From: Kitasatospora sp. MAP5-34
GTDB taxonomy: Bacteria; Actinomycetota; Actinomycetes; Streptomycetales; Streptomycetaceae
Reading direction: 5' to 3'
Assembly: GCF_029894335.1 (NCBI RefSeq)
Contig: NZ_JARXZC010000006.1
Location: forward strand, 1-64,000
DNA: 64,000 nucleotides
Below the pieces are notes generated by a model that saw only the letters and a list, made by a program, of their open reading frames with translations, did no database searches and had not been told where the DNA came from. Made by a program: the position numbers and the translations under genes. This document shows, one piece after another, positions 7,360-17,111 of the stretch (positions are counted from its first letter, which is position 1; each line of letters starts with the position of its first letter).

Positions 7360-9285
7360 GTGCGCGCGAAACGCCTGACCTCAGCCTTCGCCACCCTGGG
7401 ACTTCTGACCGGCCTGACCGGACTGACCGGCCTCGCCGCCACCGCCGCGACGGCCCAGCCCGCCGCCGTCACCACCGTCGCAGCCACCAGCACCTCGGTG
7501 CCCCGGCCGGACCACGTCGTCGTGGTGCTCTTCGAGAACACCTCCGAGGGCTCCATCATCGGCAACTCCAACGCGCCGTACTTCAACCAACTCGCCAACT
7601 CAGGGGCGAACTTCACCAACTCCTTCGCGATCGAGCACCCGAGCGAGCCGAACTACCTGGACCTGTTCTCCGGCTCCAACCAGGGCGTGACGGACGACTC
7701 CTGCCCGCACACCTTCAGCACGCCGAACGAGGGCGCCCAGCTGATCGCCAAGGGCCTCACCTTCACCGGGTACTCGGAGAACCTCCCCTCGGCCGGCTCG
7801 ACGGTCTGCACCGCCGGCACCAGCGGCTACGCCCGCAAGCACAATCCGTGGGTGAACTTCAGCAACGTCCCGGCGGCCGACAACCAGCCGTTCTCGGCGT
7901 TCCCCACCGACTTCACCAAGCTCCCGACCGTCTCCTGGGTCGTCCCGAACCTCTGCGACGACATGCACGACTGTTCCACCGCCACCGGTGACAGCTGGCT
8001 CAAGGCCCACCTCGACAGCTACGTCCAGTGGGCCCAGGCGCACAACAGCGTCCTGATCACCACCTTCGACGAGGACGACAGCAGCGGCCCCACCAACCAG
8101 ATCGCCACCATCTTCAACGGCCAGCCCGTGAAGACCGGCGTCTACAACGAGCACGTCGACCACTTCGGCGTGCTGCGGACGATCGAGGACATGTACGGCC
8201 TGCCGTACGCCGGCGCCGCCGCCAACGCGACGTCGATCACCGACGCCTGGAACACCGGCACCACCGGCTCCGTCATGGTGACCAACCCGGGCAGCCAGAC
8301 CGGCACGGTCGGCACCGCCGCCTCGCTCCAGATCAGCGCGGCCGACAGTGCCACCGGCACCCTGAGCTACTCGGCGTCCGGTCTTCCGGCGGGTCTGTCG
8401 ATCGACCCGGCGTCGGGTCTGATCTCGGGTACGCCGACCGCCGCCGGGACGAGCACGGTGACGGTCACGGCGACCGACAGCACCGGCCCGACCGGCAGTG
8501 CGAGCTTCAGCTGGACGGTCAACCCGGTGGCGTCGAACGTCGTCACGGTGACGAACCCGGGTGCTCAGACGGGTACGGTCGGTACGGCTGCGTCGTTGCA
8601 GGTCAGTGCGAGTGACTCGGCGAGTGGTCAGACGCTGAGCTACTCGGCGTCCGGTCTTCCGGCGGGTCTGTCGATCAACTCGGCGTCGGGTCTGATCTCG
8701 GGTACGCCGACCGCCGCCGGGACGAGCACGGTGAGCGTCACGGCCACGGACACCACCGGTGTCTCTGGCAGTGCGAGCTTCAGCTGGACGGTCAACCCCG
8801 TGAGCGGTGGCTGCACGGCCGCGCAGCTGCTCGGCAACGCCGGCTTCGAGACCGGTAGTGCCGCCCCCTGGACCGCCACCAGCGGTGTCATCAACAGCGA
8901 CATGACCTCCGAGCCCGCCCACTCCGGCAGCTACGACGCCTGGCTGGACGGTTACGGCAGCAGCCACACCGACACCCTCGCCCAGACGGTGACCGTCCCG
9001 GCCGGCTGCGCCAACGCCACCCTCACCTACTGGCTGCACATCGACACCGACAAGACCGGCACCACCGCCGCCGACACCCTCAAGCTCCAGGCGATCAGCG
9101 GCAGCACCACCACCACGCTGGCCACCTCCTCGAACCTGAACGCCAACACCGGCTACACGCAGCACACGGTCAACCTGTCCCAGTACGTGGGCAAGACCAT
9201 CACGCTGAAGTTCACCGGCACCGAGAACTCCAGCAGCGCTCAGACCAGCTTCGTCATCGACGACACCGCGCTCAACGTCTCCTGA
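7360..9285 (+). CDS. Secreted phosphoesterase with two Ig-like (He_PIG) repeats and a C-terminal binding domain (641 aa)
   Basis: A signal peptide (RAKR, then a long [20 protein letters not shown] core) covers residues 1-34. Residues about 45-300 match the phosphoesterase/acid phosphatase family of the alkaline phosphatase fold: [12 protein letters not shown] (metal-binding region), [19 protein letters not shown], and [16 protein letters not shown]. Two He_PIG-type Ig modules follow (about 305-395 and 396-486) with nearly identical DNA. A jelly-roll-like C-terminal domain ([13 protein letters not shown] onward) completes the protein, probably for carbohydrate or wall attachment. I chose the GTG at 7360 because GAGGAG lies 7 bases upstream; an earlier GTG at 7333 would lengthen the N-terminus unnaturally. 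It is an extracellular enzyme; the substrate is probably a phosphoester or phospholipid. Confidence 0.85.
   Translation: MRAKRLTSAFATLGLLTGLTGLTGLAATAATAQPAAVTTVAATSTSVPRPDHVVVVLFENTSEGSIIGNSNAPYFNQLANSGANFTNSFAIEHPSEPNYLDLFSGSNQGVTDDSCPHTFSTPNEGAQLIAKGLTFTGYSENLPSAGSTVCTAGTSGYARKHNPWVNFSNVPAADNQPFSAFPTDFTKLPTVSWVVPNLCDDMHDCSTATGDSWLKAHLDSYVQWAQAHNSVLITTFDEDDSSGPTNQIATIFNGQPVKTGVYNEHVDHFGVLRTIEDMYGLPYAGAAANATSITDAWNTGTTGSVMVTNPGSQTGTVGTAASLQISAADSATGTLSYSASGLPAGLSIDPASGLISGTPTAAGTSTVTVTATDSTGPTGSASFSWTVNPVASNVVTVTNPGAQTGTVGTAASLQVSASDSASGQTLSYSASGLPAGLSINSASGLISGTPTAAGTSTVSVTATDTTGVSGSASFSWTVNPVSGGCTAAQLLGNAGFETGSAAPWTATSGVINSDMTSEPAHSGSYDAWLDGYGSSHTDTLAQTVTVPAGCANATLTYWLHIDTDKTGTTAADTLKLQAISGSTTTTLATSSNLNANTGYTQHTVNLSQYVGKTITLKFTGTENSSSAQTSFVIDDTALNVS
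8362..8460 (+). repeat. 99-bp direct repeat, copy 1 (second copy at 8635-8733)
   Basis: The two blocks differ at only about two positions and are offset by 273 bp, exactly 91 codons. They are the recent in-frame duplication of the Ig-like module in the phosphoesterase, so recombination between them would remove one domain while keeping the frame. Confidence 0.85.
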
Positions 9286-9299
9286 ACCCGCTGGTACGC

Positions 9300-9342
9300 C
9301 TGCTGCCCGGCCGCGAGAGCACGTCTCGCGGCCGGGCAGCAG
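9300..9342. terminator. Perfect 19-bp hairpin after the phosphoesterase
   Basis: The left arm 9300-9318 and right arm 9324-9342 are perfect complements (core CCCGGCCGCGAGA / TCTCGCGGCCGGG) with a 5-base loop GCACG. It begins 14 bases after the stop codon and lies between convergent genes. Confidence 0.85.
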
Positions 9343-9378
9343 TACGTTCGTTCCGGAGGAGGTCCTGCCGGGGAGCCG

Positions 9379-10704
9379 TTATGCGACCCGGACCGGCCCC
9401 TGCCGCACTTCGTGGGCGGCCGGCTGCAGCGCGGCGACCGGGGAGACCGTCACCCGCCAGAGCCGGGCGGCCGAGCTGACGGAGGCGGCCAGCAGCAGAC
9501 CGTTGCGCAGCACGATGACCGCCGTGGCCGACCAGCCGCCCCGGATCAGCGAGTCGAAGAAGAGCGGGTAGTCGATGGTGGTGACGCCGACCGCGAGCAG
9601 GATCAGCAGGGCGGTGGGCCGCTGGCAGGAGCCCCGGACGGTCAGGCAGATGGCGGAGAGCCCGATCAGCCAGATCAGGTACTGGGGGCTGATCACCCGG
9701 CTGGTCACGGTGAACATCAGCACCGAGGTCAGGGCGGCGTCGTACGGGGTCGCCGCGCTCCAGCGCCGGGCCCGGAACCGCCACAGCAGCAGCCAGCCGA
9801 AGGCGAACGCGGTGAGCAGCAGCGAGACGCTGGCGATGGCGTGCACGTGCGGCCCGAGGAACTCCAGCGAGCCGTAGTGCTGGTCCACCTCGCCCGGCCA
9901 GCCGAGTTGGCGGGCGACCTGCAGCACGCTGCCGCCGAGGGACTCGATCTCCACGCCCCGGCCCTGCTGGGCCGTCAGGAAGTCGAAGGCGCCGCGGAAC
10001 AGCGTGCACAGGACGAGCAGCAGGGCCGCCGCCGACAGGCACATCGCGGTCCACGCCTGGCGGGTGCTCCGCCCGCGCGGGGCGCCGAGGACGACCAGGG
10101 CCGGCCAGACCTTGATCATCGCGCCGATCCCGGCCAGTACGCCGCCGGTCCGTGGGCGGCTCGGCAGCAGCAGCAGTGCGAGCATGGCGAGCGCCGTGAC
10201 CGGCAGGTCGTACCGGCCGTAGGGCAGGCCGAGCAGCAGCGGCAGGGCCAGTGCCCACATCCAGGCCCCGGTGGTGGAGCGGCCCCGGTGCACGCCGCCG
10301 TTGCGGCGCAGCGAGACCCGGACCAGGGCGCCCTGGGTGATCGCGTCGGTGGTCAGCATCAGGACGGCGAACGCCTGAAGGTAGGTCAGGAAGGGCAGCA
10401 GGCCGGGCGCGAGCATGGCGAGGGCCGCCCCGGGCGGGTACTGCCACGTCACATCGCCGACCGGGTAGCTGCCCTGACTGAGGATCTCGTACCAGTGGAA
10501 GTACGTGCGGTGCACCTCGATGGCCTGTTCGGCCTTGCCGGAGCGGAGCATGCCGACCATCACCAGCCGGCTCGCGATCCAGTAGCCGGTCAGGGCGAGC
10601 GCCTCGCGCGGCCAGGTGGCGGGGTCGGTCCAGCGGAACGGGCCGGCCTGTGGGATGCCCCACTGAGTGACCGGCGTCGGGGCCTGAGCCACCATCGCCT
10701 CCAC
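9379..10704 (-). CDS. GT87/DUF2029-like integral membrane mannosyltransferase (441 aa)
   Basis: The protein has about ten hydrophobic segments, including MWALALPLLLGLPY, LALLLLPS, AAALLLVLCTLF and LLLTAFAFGWLLLW. A short soluble loop early on carries the YPPGAAL motif, and SRVISPQYLIWL lies in the C-terminal half. Both are characteristic of polyprenyl-phosphate-mannose-dependent GT87 enzymes of the PimE type. It probably adds mannose to a lipid-linked acceptor on the outer face of the membrane. Acceptor and linkage are unknown. I used the ATG at 10704. Its promoter region holds the TGATCT/AGATCA half-sites at 10722-10769. Confidence 0.8.
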   Translation of the reverse strand: MEAMVAQAPTPVTQWGIPQAGPFRWTDPATWPREALALTGYWIASRLVMVGMLRSGKAEQAIEVHRTYFHWYEILSQGSYPVGDVTWQYPPGAALAMLAPGLLPFLTYLQAFAVLMLTTDAITQGALVRVSLRRNGGVHRGRSTTGAWMWALALPLLLGLPYGRYDLPVTALAMLALLLLPSRPRTGGVLAGIGAMIKVWPALVVLGAPRGRSTRQAWTAMCLSAAALLLVLCTLFRGAFDFLTAQQGRGVEIESLGGSVLQVARQLGWPGEVDQHYGSLEFLGPHVHAIASVSLLLTAFAFGWLLLWRFRARRWSAATPYDAALTSVLMFTVTSRVISPQYLIWLIGLSAICLTVRGSCQRPTALLILLAVGVTTIDYPLFFDSLIRGGWSATAVIVLRNGLLLAASVSSAARLWRVTVSPVAALQPAAHEVRQGPVRVA

Positions 10705-10721
10705 GAGAAGGTTTCAGTATG

Positions 10722-10769
10722 TGATCTATCTCATATCAGACAAATCAGATCAAATAGGTCAGATGATCT
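10722..10769. promoter_or_regulatory. AT-rich region with three TGATCT/AGATCA half-sites
   Basis: TGATCT (10722), AGATCA (10747) and TGATCT (10764) form two overlapping dyads in a locally AT-rich stretch within GC-rich surroundings. The location, just upstream of the membrane glycosyltransferase and about 220 bp upstream of tex, suits a promoter with operator. No matching regulator is nearby. Confidence 0.4.
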
Positions 10770-10987
10770 CTGCCTGGCTACGTGTCACCAGCCGTCCCCG
10801 GCCGGTCCACCACCGTCCATACAACGCGCCACGCCGCCCGGAGGGTACGACCGAACCTCGTCCGGTCCGGACACCTGCCAGAATGCAGGGCGAAACTCCG
10901 AACTCGACTCCGAACATGACTCCGAGCCGGGGACCGGGAGTCGAGCTCCGCTGAACACGCTGAACCCAGAAGAAGGTGGCCGGCTTC

Positions 10988-13339
10988 GTGACCATGCCAG
11001 TCGAACGCAAGATCGCCGATGAGCTGGGCGTCCGCGAAGGGCAGGTGAAGGCCGCCGTCGACCTGCTCGACGGCGGCGCGACCGTCCCCTTCATCGCCCG
11101 TTACCGCAAGGAGGCAACCGGCGAGCTCGACGACACCCAGCTGCGCGCCCTGGAGGAGCGGCTGCGCTACCTGCGCGAGCTGGAGGAGCGGCGGACGGCC
11201 GTCCTGGAGTCGATCGAGGCCCAGGGCAAACTGGACGACGCGCTGCGCGCCCAGATCCTCGGCGCCGACTCCAAGGCCCGACTGGAGGACATCTACCTCC
11301 CGTACAAGCCCAAGCGCCGCACCAAGGCCCAGATCGCCCGCGAGGCCGGGCTGGAGCCGCTCGCCGACGCGCTGCTCGCCGACCCCGGGCTCGACCCGCA
11401 GGCGGTGTCCTCGAACTACCTGAACGAGTCCGTCGCCGACCAGGCCGCCGCGCTTGAGGGGGCCAGGTCCATCCTGGTCGAACGCTTCGGCGAGGACGCC
11501 GACCTGGTCGGCACTCTGCGCGAGCGGATGTGGACCCGTGGTCGCGTCGTCGCCACCGTACGCGCGGGCAAGGAGCAGGAAGGCGCCAAGTTCGCCGACT
11601 ACTTCGACTTCGCCGAGCCCTACACCAAGCTGCCCTCGCACCGGATCCTGGCGATGCTGCGCGGCGAGAAGGAGGAGATCCTCGACCTCGAACTCTCCCC
11701 CTTCGACGGCTCCGAGGAGGGCGACCTGCCCGGCGCGAGCGACTACGAGCAGCGGATCGCCGCCCGTTTCGGCATCGCCGACCGGGGCCGCCCGGCCGAC
11801 AAGTGGCTCGGCGACACCGTCCGCTGGGCCTGGCGCACCCGCATCCTGGTCCGGCTCGGCATCGACCAGCGCACCCGGCTGCGCCAGGAGGCCGAGGACG
11901 AGGCCGTCCGGGTCTTCGCCGCCAACCTGCGCGACCTGCTGCTCGCCGCGCCCGCCGGCACCCGCGCCACCATGGGCCTGGACCCGGGCTTCCGTACCGG
12001 CGTCAAGGTCGCCGTGGTGGACGCCACCGGCAAGGTCGTCGCGCACGAGACGATCTACCCGCACCAGCCCGCCAACAAGTGGGACGCCTCGATCGCCACC
12101 CTGGCGGTGCTGGCCGCCAAGCACTCCGTCGACCTGATCGCGATCGGCAACGGGACGGCCTCGCGGGAGACCGACAAGCTCGCCGAGGACCTGATCAAGT
12201 GTCACCCGGAGTTGAAACTCACCAAGGCGATGGTCTCGGAAGCGGGCGCGTCCGTGTACTCCGCCTCCGCGTTCGCCTCGCAGGAGCTGCCGGAGCTCAA
12301 CGTGTCCATCCGGGGCGCGGTCTCCATCGCGCGCCGGCTGCAGGACCCGCTGGCCGAGCTGGTCAAGATCGACCCGAAGTCGATCGGCGTCGGCCAGTAC
12401 CAGCACGACCTGAGCGAACTGAAGCTCTCCCGTTCGCTGGACGCCGTGGTCGAGGACTGCGTCAACGCGGTCGGCGTGGACGTCAACACGGCCTCCGCGC
12501 CGCTGCTCTGCCGGGTCTCCGGCATCACCGCCGGGTTGGCCGACAACATCGTCACGCACCGCGACGCCAACGGGCCGTTCCGGACCCGCCGGGCGCTCAA
12601 GGACGTCGCGCGGCTCGGGCCGAAGGCGTTCGAGCAGTGCGCGGGCTTCCTGCGGATCCCCGGCGGCGACGACCCGCTGGACAGCTCCAGCGTCCACCCG
12701 GAGGCGTACCCGGTGGTGCGGCGCATCCTCAAGGCCACCGGCGGGGACCTGCGTTCGCTGATCGGCAACGGGGACGCGCTCCGCGCCCTGCGCCCGGCCG
12801 ACTTCGCGGACGACACCTTCGGCGTGCCGACCGTCCGGGACATCCTCGGCGAGCTGGACAAGCCCGGCCGTGACCCGCGTCCCGCCTTCAAGACCGCGAC
12901 CTTCAAGGAGGGCGTCGACAAGATCGGCGACCTGGAGGTCGGCATGGTCCTGGAGGGCGTCGTCACCAACGTCGCCGCGTTCGGCGCGTTCGTGGACGTG
13001 GGCGTCCACCAGGACGGGTTGGTCCACGTCTCGGCGCTGTCGAAGAACTTCGTCAAGGATCCGCGTGAGGTGGTCAAGCCCGGCGACATCGTCCGGGTCC
13101 GGGTCACGGCGGTCGACGTACCGCGCAAGCGGATCGGGCTGACCCTACGGCTGGACGACGAGGTCGCCCGACCCGACGCCGAGGCCCGCTCGAAGGGTGA
13201 CCGTAGCGACCGTGGTGACCGTAGCGAGCGCGGCGCCCGCCCGCCCCGCCAGGACCGCCGCAGCCAGCCCCCGGCCCCGGCCGCCGCCAACAGCGCGATG
13301 GCCGACGCCCTCCGTCGCGCGGGCCTCACCGGCCGGTAA
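10988..13339 (+). CDS. tex: Tex family RNA-binding transcriptional accessory protein (783 aa)
   Basis: The order is the Tex N-terminal helical domain ([21 protein letters not shown]), YqgF-like RNase H fold ([17 protein letters not shown]), helix-hairpin-helix region ([24 protein letters not shown]) and an S1 domain ([23 protein letters not shown]) near residue 640. A basic low-complexity tail ([15 protein letters not shown]) follows. Tex binds RNA/DNA and is linked to transcription in other bacteria. Length and all domains are normal. I chose the GTG at 10988, 8 bases after AAGGTGG; an ATG at 10994 is two codons inside. The gene stands alone and is followed by the palindrome at 13344. Confidence 0.93.
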   Translation: MTMPVERKIADELGVREGQVKAAVDLLDGGATVPFIARYRKEATGELDDTQLRALEERLRYLRELEERRTAVLESIEAQGKLDDALRAQILGADSKARLEDIYLPYKPKRRTKAQIAREAGLEPLADALLADPGLDPQAVSSNYLNESVADQAAALEGARSILVERFGEDADLVGTLRERMWTRGRVVATVRAGKEQEGAKFADYFDFAEPYTKLPSHRILAMLRGEKEEILDLELSPFDGSEEGDLPGASDYEQRIAARFGIADRGRPADKWLGDTVRWAWRTRILVRLGIDQRTRLRQEAEDEAVRVFAANLRDLLLAAPAGTRATMGLDPGFRTGVKVAVVDATGKVVAHETIYPHQPANKWDASIATLAVLAAKHSVDLIAIGNGTASRETDKLAEDLIKCHPELKLTKAMVSEAGASVYSASAFASQELPELNVSIRGAVSIARRLQDPLAELVKIDPKSIGVGQYQHDLSELKLSRSLDAVVEDCVNAVGVDVNTASAPLLCRVSGITAGLADNIVTHRDANGPFRTRRALKDVARLGPKAFEQCAGFLRIPGGDDPLDSSSVHPEAYPVVRRILKATGGDLRSLIGNGDALRALRPADFADDTFGVPTVRDILGELDKPGRDPRPAFKTATFKEGVDKIGDLEVGMVLEGVVTNVAAFGAFVDVGVHQDGLVHVSALSKNFVKDPREVVKPGDIVRVRVTAVDVPRKRIGLTLRLDDEVARPDAEARSKGDRSDRGDRSERGARPPRQDRRSQPPAPAAANSAMADALRRAGLTGR

Positions 13340-13343
13340 CCCG

Positions 13344-13411
13344 CAGGGGCGCGGGGAGCTGCGCAACCGTGCACGTACCGTGCCCTGGTCGCGCAGCTCC
13401 CCGCGCCCCTG
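13344..13411. repeat. GC-rich intergenic palindrome, copy 1, likely terminator
   Basis: Arms 13344-13364 and 13391-13411 are perfect 21-bp complements (core GGGGCGCGGGGAGCTGCGC) around a 26-base loop. A related element lies at 21440-21528, ending in the same GCGCCCCTGTTGTG. Such palindromes are common between convergent genes in Streptomyces. Here it separates tex (+) from the NUDIX gene (-). Confidence 0.75.
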
Positions 13412-13448
13412 TTGTGGTTGCCCTGAGCCGTACAGTGCGGGCCCCGGC

Positions 13449-14018
13449 CTATGTCCGCTCGGCCCGGGACTCGACCGCGAGGGCGATGAGTTCGCCCCAC
13501 CAGTCCTCGCGGCCACGGGCCAGCAGCCGCTGCGCCTCCTCGGCCGGCATCGCGCGGACCTCGACCACCTGCTCGCCGTCGGCGGGGTTGGTCGGGGTCG
13601 AGTCGACCGTCACCTCGGCCCAGCCCCAGAGCCAGGCCTTCTCCGGGTGCGGCTGCCACGGCCGGTACGGGACCGGGTTGTCCGTCACACAGCGGTGTGC
13701 CCCGATCCAGACCGGCGGCCCGGTCAGCCGGGCACCGGCCTCCTCCCGCAACTCCCGTGCGAGGCACGACTCGACGCTCTCGTCCTGCTCCCTGGTCCCG
13801 CCCGGGAGGAACCAGTGCCCGCGTACGTCGCGGCAGAGCACGACGTTCCCCCGGGAGAACCCCACCAGGTGGATGTTGGTGATCAGCCGATCCGGCGGCA
13901 GTTCCGCCGAGAACTGCGCGTCGATCCCGCCCCAGGCCCAACGCTGGGGTGCGTGCAACGCCGGGAACCGGGCCGCCAGGTCCGCGAGTTCCCCTGCTCT
14001 GTCAGTGGTGTCCGTCAT
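13449..14018 (-). CDS. NUDIX hydrolase (189 aa)
   Basis: The NUDIX box reads [23 protein letters not shown] (pattern G-x5-E-x7-RE-x2-EE-x-G, residues about 92-114), which holds the metal-binding glutamates. It is preceded by the strand HWFLPGG. The family hydrolyses nucleoside diphosphates linked to another group. The N-terminal 60 residues are Trp/Ala-rich and not diagnostic, so the substrate is open. There is no signal peptide. It converges with tex. Confidence 0.85.
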   Translation of the reverse strand: MTDTTDRAGELADLAARFPALHAPQRWAWGGIDAQFSAELPPDRLITNIHLVGFSRGNVVLCRDVRGHWFLPGGTREQDESVESCLARELREEAGARLTGPPVWIGAHRCVTDNPVPYRPWQPHPEKAWLWGWAEVTVDSTPTNPADGEQVVEVRAMPAEEAQRLLARGREDWWGELIALAVESRAERT

Positions 14019-14187
14019 CGGGTGATCGTAATCCCAGCGGGACTCTCAGTGGTGACCGGAAGGATGTTCTGCATGATCGCCTCGGCCGCCGGATTGGAGC
14101 GACGCCTGGGCCGCCCGGTCGCAGGCTGGTGTGTCGAGCCCAAGTCGGACGGGCCGGCCGTCGCCGCCCGCTACCGGTCCGGGCGGC

Positions 14188-14583
14188 TCACCAGGCTGCT
14201 TCCCAGTAGTCCTTGGGGAACACGCCCGAGAGCGGCTCGCCCGCCTCGCCACGGACGATGGGGTCGTAGATCCGGGCGGCTCCGTCGACGATGTCGAGCG
14301 GCGGGCGGACGCCGCGCTCGGCGATCCGGGCCTTCTTCGGGGCCGGATTCTCGTCGGTGATCCAGCCGGTGTCCACGGCGCACATGTACACGCCTTGGGT
14401 GGCGAGTTCGGCTGCGCTGGTGCGGGTGAGCATGTTGAGCGCGGCCTTGGCCATGTTGGTGTGCGGGTGGCCGCCGGTCTTGTTGCGGACGGCGAACCGG
14501 CCCTCGACCGCCGTGACGTTGACGATGTAGCGGCTCGGGTGCGGCGAGGCGAGCAGCGACCGGCCGGTGGAGGAGTGCTCCGC
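14188..14583 (-). pseudogene. C-terminal part of a short-chain dehydrogenase (SDR), N-terminus lost
   Basis: The frame reads RYIVNVTAVEGRF, then NKTGGHPHTNMAKAALNMLTRTSAAELA and [11 protein letters not shown], ending EAAW. These correspond to the serine-region strand, the helix after the catalytic Tyr/Lys region (here HTNMAK) and the C-terminal substrate lobe. The Rossmann nucleotide-binding half, about 150 residues, is absent: upstream the frame runs straight into the 3' end of the chitinase gene without a start codon. An ATG at 14454 could give only an 88-residue non-enzymatic piece. I infer a deletion or rearrangement joined the chitinase gene to the SDR tail. Confidence 0.75.
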
Positions 14584-14614
14584 CGGCCGGTCGCGGACAA
14601 CAACTGACGGTGCG

Positions 14615-16117
14615 TCAGCCGGTGTACTGCGAGAAGATCTTCGAGAACTCGTACGGCGTCTGCGCGATGTTGGTGCACTTGAACAGTGCGCCCATGCAGG
14701 CGTTGGCGTCCCGGGTCATCTCCCAGAAGGCCAGCTCGCCGAGGTGGTGCTGCTGGGCGAAGCTCACCAACTCCTGGGCGGCGGCCTGGTTGAAGATCTG
14801 CCCGTCGTCGTTCTGGCCGAGCATCGGGGTGACGCCGGTCATCGCCCAGAGCTGGGCGTCGGTCTTGGCCGGGTAGAGCGTCCTGAGCTGGTCGTGGGTG
14901 CTCTGGCCGGCCCGGACGGCCGCGTCGCCGTAGTTGGTGCCCGGGCGCCCGTAGTCCATCGCCATCACGTTGACCAGGTCGACGACGACCCCGGCGTCCC
15001 GTGCGGACTGGACGATGTTCAGGCCGTCGGCGGTCAGGCCCTCCGGCAGCACCGGCAGGGTGAGCGAGACCTTCAGGCCGGGGTGGGCCTGCTGCAGCTT
15101 GGCGAGCGCGGCGGAGCGGCGGTCGTTGGACGCCTTGTCGGCGACGGCCGAGCCTTCGATGTCGAAGTCGACGTACTTCAGGTTGTAGGCGTTCACCACC
15201 GCGTCGTACTGGGCGAACAGCGAGTCCACCGTGCTGCAGGCGGCGGCCAGTTCGGTGCCGGACTCGCCGCCGAAGGAGATCTTGACGTCACCGCCGGCCG
15301 CCCGGATCGCGTCCACCTGGTCCTTGGCCCAACCGGTGCTCGGGTCCCACGCGTTGAACCAGCTGGCCTTGCAGCCGACCGAGGTGACGAAGGCCAGCGT
15401 GAACGACTTGAGGTTGCCGCCGGTCGCCATGTCCTTGAGCACGGGCACCGGCCAGGCGCCCATGTCGACGTAAGGGGCCGCCGGGACGGCCACGTTGGGG
15501 GGCGGAGGCGGTGTGGTGGAGGAGCTGGGGGAGGGCGAGGGCGAACTGCTGGTGGGCGGCGGCGAGGTGGGCGGGGGAGTGGAGCCGGGGAGGCTCAGCG
15601 ACACGTCGTCGGCGAGGTAGGCGCCCTGGCCGTACCAGCCGTGCAGGTACACGCTGACGCTGGTGGTGCTCGGACCGGTGGTGAAACTGGCGTTCAGCTG
15701 CTGCCAGTTGGAGCCGCCGGGCGTCCAGACCGCCGGATCGGTCACGCCCGCGCCGGTGGCTCCTAGGTAGACGTACTGGCCCTGGACCCAGGCGCTCAGC
15801 GCGTACGTGGTGTTCGGCTGCACGGTCACGGTCTGCGTGCACTGCGCGGTGTCGCTGCTGCCGACCGCGCCCTTGAGGGCGTACGAGCCGGAGTGCACCG
15901 GGGTGTTGACGACGGATCCGGTGCCGGGGGAGCAGCTCCAGCCGCTCAGGGCGCCGGTCTCGAAGCCGGGGTTGGTGATCAGGTTGCCGTCCGTGGCGGT
16001 CGCGTCGGCGTTGACCGCCAGAGAGGTCAGACCGCCGACCGCGAGGACGGCGGCGCAGCCCAGTGGGATGAGCTTCGCCCGCCGGGGGGTGGCGTGGCGG
16101 TTGAGCGCGCGTGGCAT
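14615..16117 (-). CDS. Secreted GH18 chitinase with N-terminal carbohydrate-binding module (500 aa)
   Basis: A signal peptide spans residues 1-38 (PRRAK, then LIPLGCAAVLAVGGLTSLA, cleavage near NADA). A jelly-roll binding module (LITNPGFETGALSGW to LADDVSLSLPG) follows, then a Pro/Ser/Thr linker of about 35 residues, then the GH18 barrel with YVDFDIEG, the D-x-D-x-E catalytic motif, and NVMAMDYG. It hydrolyses beta-1,4-GlcNAc polymers outside the cell. I chose the ATG at 16117 (GGAAGG 8 bases upstream); a longer frame begins at 16156. A DasR-type operator lies upstream, consistent with induction by chitin breakdown products. Confidence 0.93.
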   Translation of the reverse strand: MPRALNRHATPRRAKLIPLGCAAVLAVGGLTSLAVNADATATDGNLITNPGFETGALSGWSCSPGTGSVVNTPVHSGSYALKGAVGSSDTAQCTQTVTVQPNTTYALSAWVQGQYVYLGATGAGVTDPAVWTPGGSNWQQLNASFTTGPSTTSVSVYLHGWYGQGAYLADDVSLSLPGSTPPPTSPPPTSSSPSPSPSSSTTPPPPPNVAVPAAPYVDMGAWPVPVLKDMATGGNLKSFTLAFVTSVGCKASWFNAWDPSTGWAKDQVDAIRAAGGDVKISFGGESGTELAAACSTVDSLFAQYDAVVNAYNLKYVDFDIEGSAVADKASNDRRSAALAKLQQAHPGLKVSLTLPVLPEGLTADGLNIVQSARDAGVVVDLVNVMAMDYGRPGTNYGDAAVRAGQSTHDQLRTLYPAKTDAQLWAMTGVTPMLGQNDDGQIFNQAAAQELVSFAQQHHLGELAFWEMTRDANACMGALFKCTNIAQTPYEFSKIFSQYTG

Positions 16118-16268
16118 GTGGGGTGCCTTCCGGGACGTGCCGACGCCACCCGGCACGGGTGGTGGGGGTGTGTGCCGGTGGCTGGGCTGTGGGGTGGTCC
16201 TGAACAGGGCAGGGCAGGGCGCAGCCGCTGACAGATCGCCAGTCGGGGCTGCGCCGCCCTGAGTTCAA

Positions 16269-16284
16269 AATGGACTAGACCAAC
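16269..16284. promoter_or_regulatory. Probable DasR-responsive element (dre) upstream of the chitinase
   Basis: The core TGGACTAGACCA (16271-16282) matches the known dre/chitinase operator core TGGTCTAGACCA at 11 of 12 positions and is flanked by A-rich and AC bases. It lies about 150 bp upstream of the chitinase start. DasR is the GntR-type repressor that senses GlcNAc-derived metabolites in streptomycetes. Confidence 0.7.
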
Positions 16285-16452
16285 TGTGCACGTCAAGAAC
16301 CCTGGCGTGGTTTACGCCGGGCTTAAGGTTCGGGTGGCTGGATCCTGTCAGGTGGACCGTCCGGGCGGCGGCCGGTGGCGGGCAGGCTGGCGGGCTCCCC
16401 GGACGAAGCACGGGGAGCCCGGGGCGGCCGGGCCGGGCCGGGCCGGGCCGGG

Positions 16453-17046
16453 TCAGGCTGTGGGGAGTTCGGCGATCCAGATCTCCTTGCGACCGGTCTC
16501 GGCGGGTGCGGTGACGGGGGCGTCGATCACCCGGTCGAGCCGGTAGCCGAGCTTGCGCGGGACGGCCGAGCTCGGGTGGTTCGCCTCGTCGCAGTGGATC
16601 TCCACCCGCTCGATGCCCGGCAGGGCGAGCGCGGCGGCGGTCAGCGCGTCGGCACTGGCCGTGGCGATGCCCCGGCCGGTGTGGTCGGCGTGCACCCAGT
16701 AGCCGATCTCCAACGTGCCCTCGCCGGCCCGGCTGTGCAGGCCGAACGCGCCGATCACGCTGCCCGGAACGGCGTCCAGGGTGACGAGGTACATGAAGTC
16801 GGTTCCCGCGTCCCAGGAGGCCACGCCGGCTTCGACCATCTGCTCGGTGTGCCCGAGGGTCGATTCGACCTTGGCCCAGGGCATCCACGGGCGGAGGTGT
16901 TCGAGGCAGGAGTTGACGGCGGCGTTCAGCGCCGGGGCGTCCCCCACCGCGCGGCGGCGCAGGGAGACGCCGCCCGGGAGTGCGATCACCTCGGGCGGGC
17001 GAGAGGTGCTGACAGGGGCGACAGGTTCATGGACCACGTGACTCAT
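16453..17046 (-). CDS. GNAT N-acetyltransferase, RimJ/RimL type (197 aa)
   Basis: The protein shows the RimL-like start LPGGVSLRRRAVGDAPALNAAV, the strand EIGYWVHADHTGRGIATASADAL with the acetyl-CoA pyrophosphate loop (H-T-G-R-G-I-A), and VEIHCDEANHPSSAVPRKLGY, the conserved C-terminal arm. It probably acetylates an N-terminus or a small amine. The start could be the ATG at 17046 or at 17073; neither has a clear ribosome site, and I prefer the shorter form. It lies 65 bp downstream of the nitroreductase in the same direction and may share its transcript. Confidence 0.82.
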   Translation of the reverse strand: MSHVVHEPVAPVSTSRPPEVIALPGGVSLRRRAVGDAPALNAAVNSCLEHLRPWMPWAKVESTLGHTEQMVEAGVASWDAGTDFMYLVTLDAVPGSVIGAFGLHSRAGEGTLEIGYWVHADHTGRGIATASADALTAAALALPGIERVEIHCDEANHPSSAVPRKLGYRLDRVIDAPVTAPAETGRKEIWIAELPTA

Positions 17047-17111
17047 GACAGGATTATCGTCGTCGATCAGCATGCTGACCAGCCGATTTCCTGAAGCTGG
17101 TCAGCACCGGG

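Noticed and set aside
7600..9165. 521-codon minus-strand open frame over the phosphoesterase
   Set aside because: Its repeated RR/GG-rich content comes from the Ig-repeat DNA on the other strand.
10778..13027. 749-codon minus-strand open frame opposite tex
   Set aside because: It is a high-GC shadow; Tex on the plus strand is full length and conserved.
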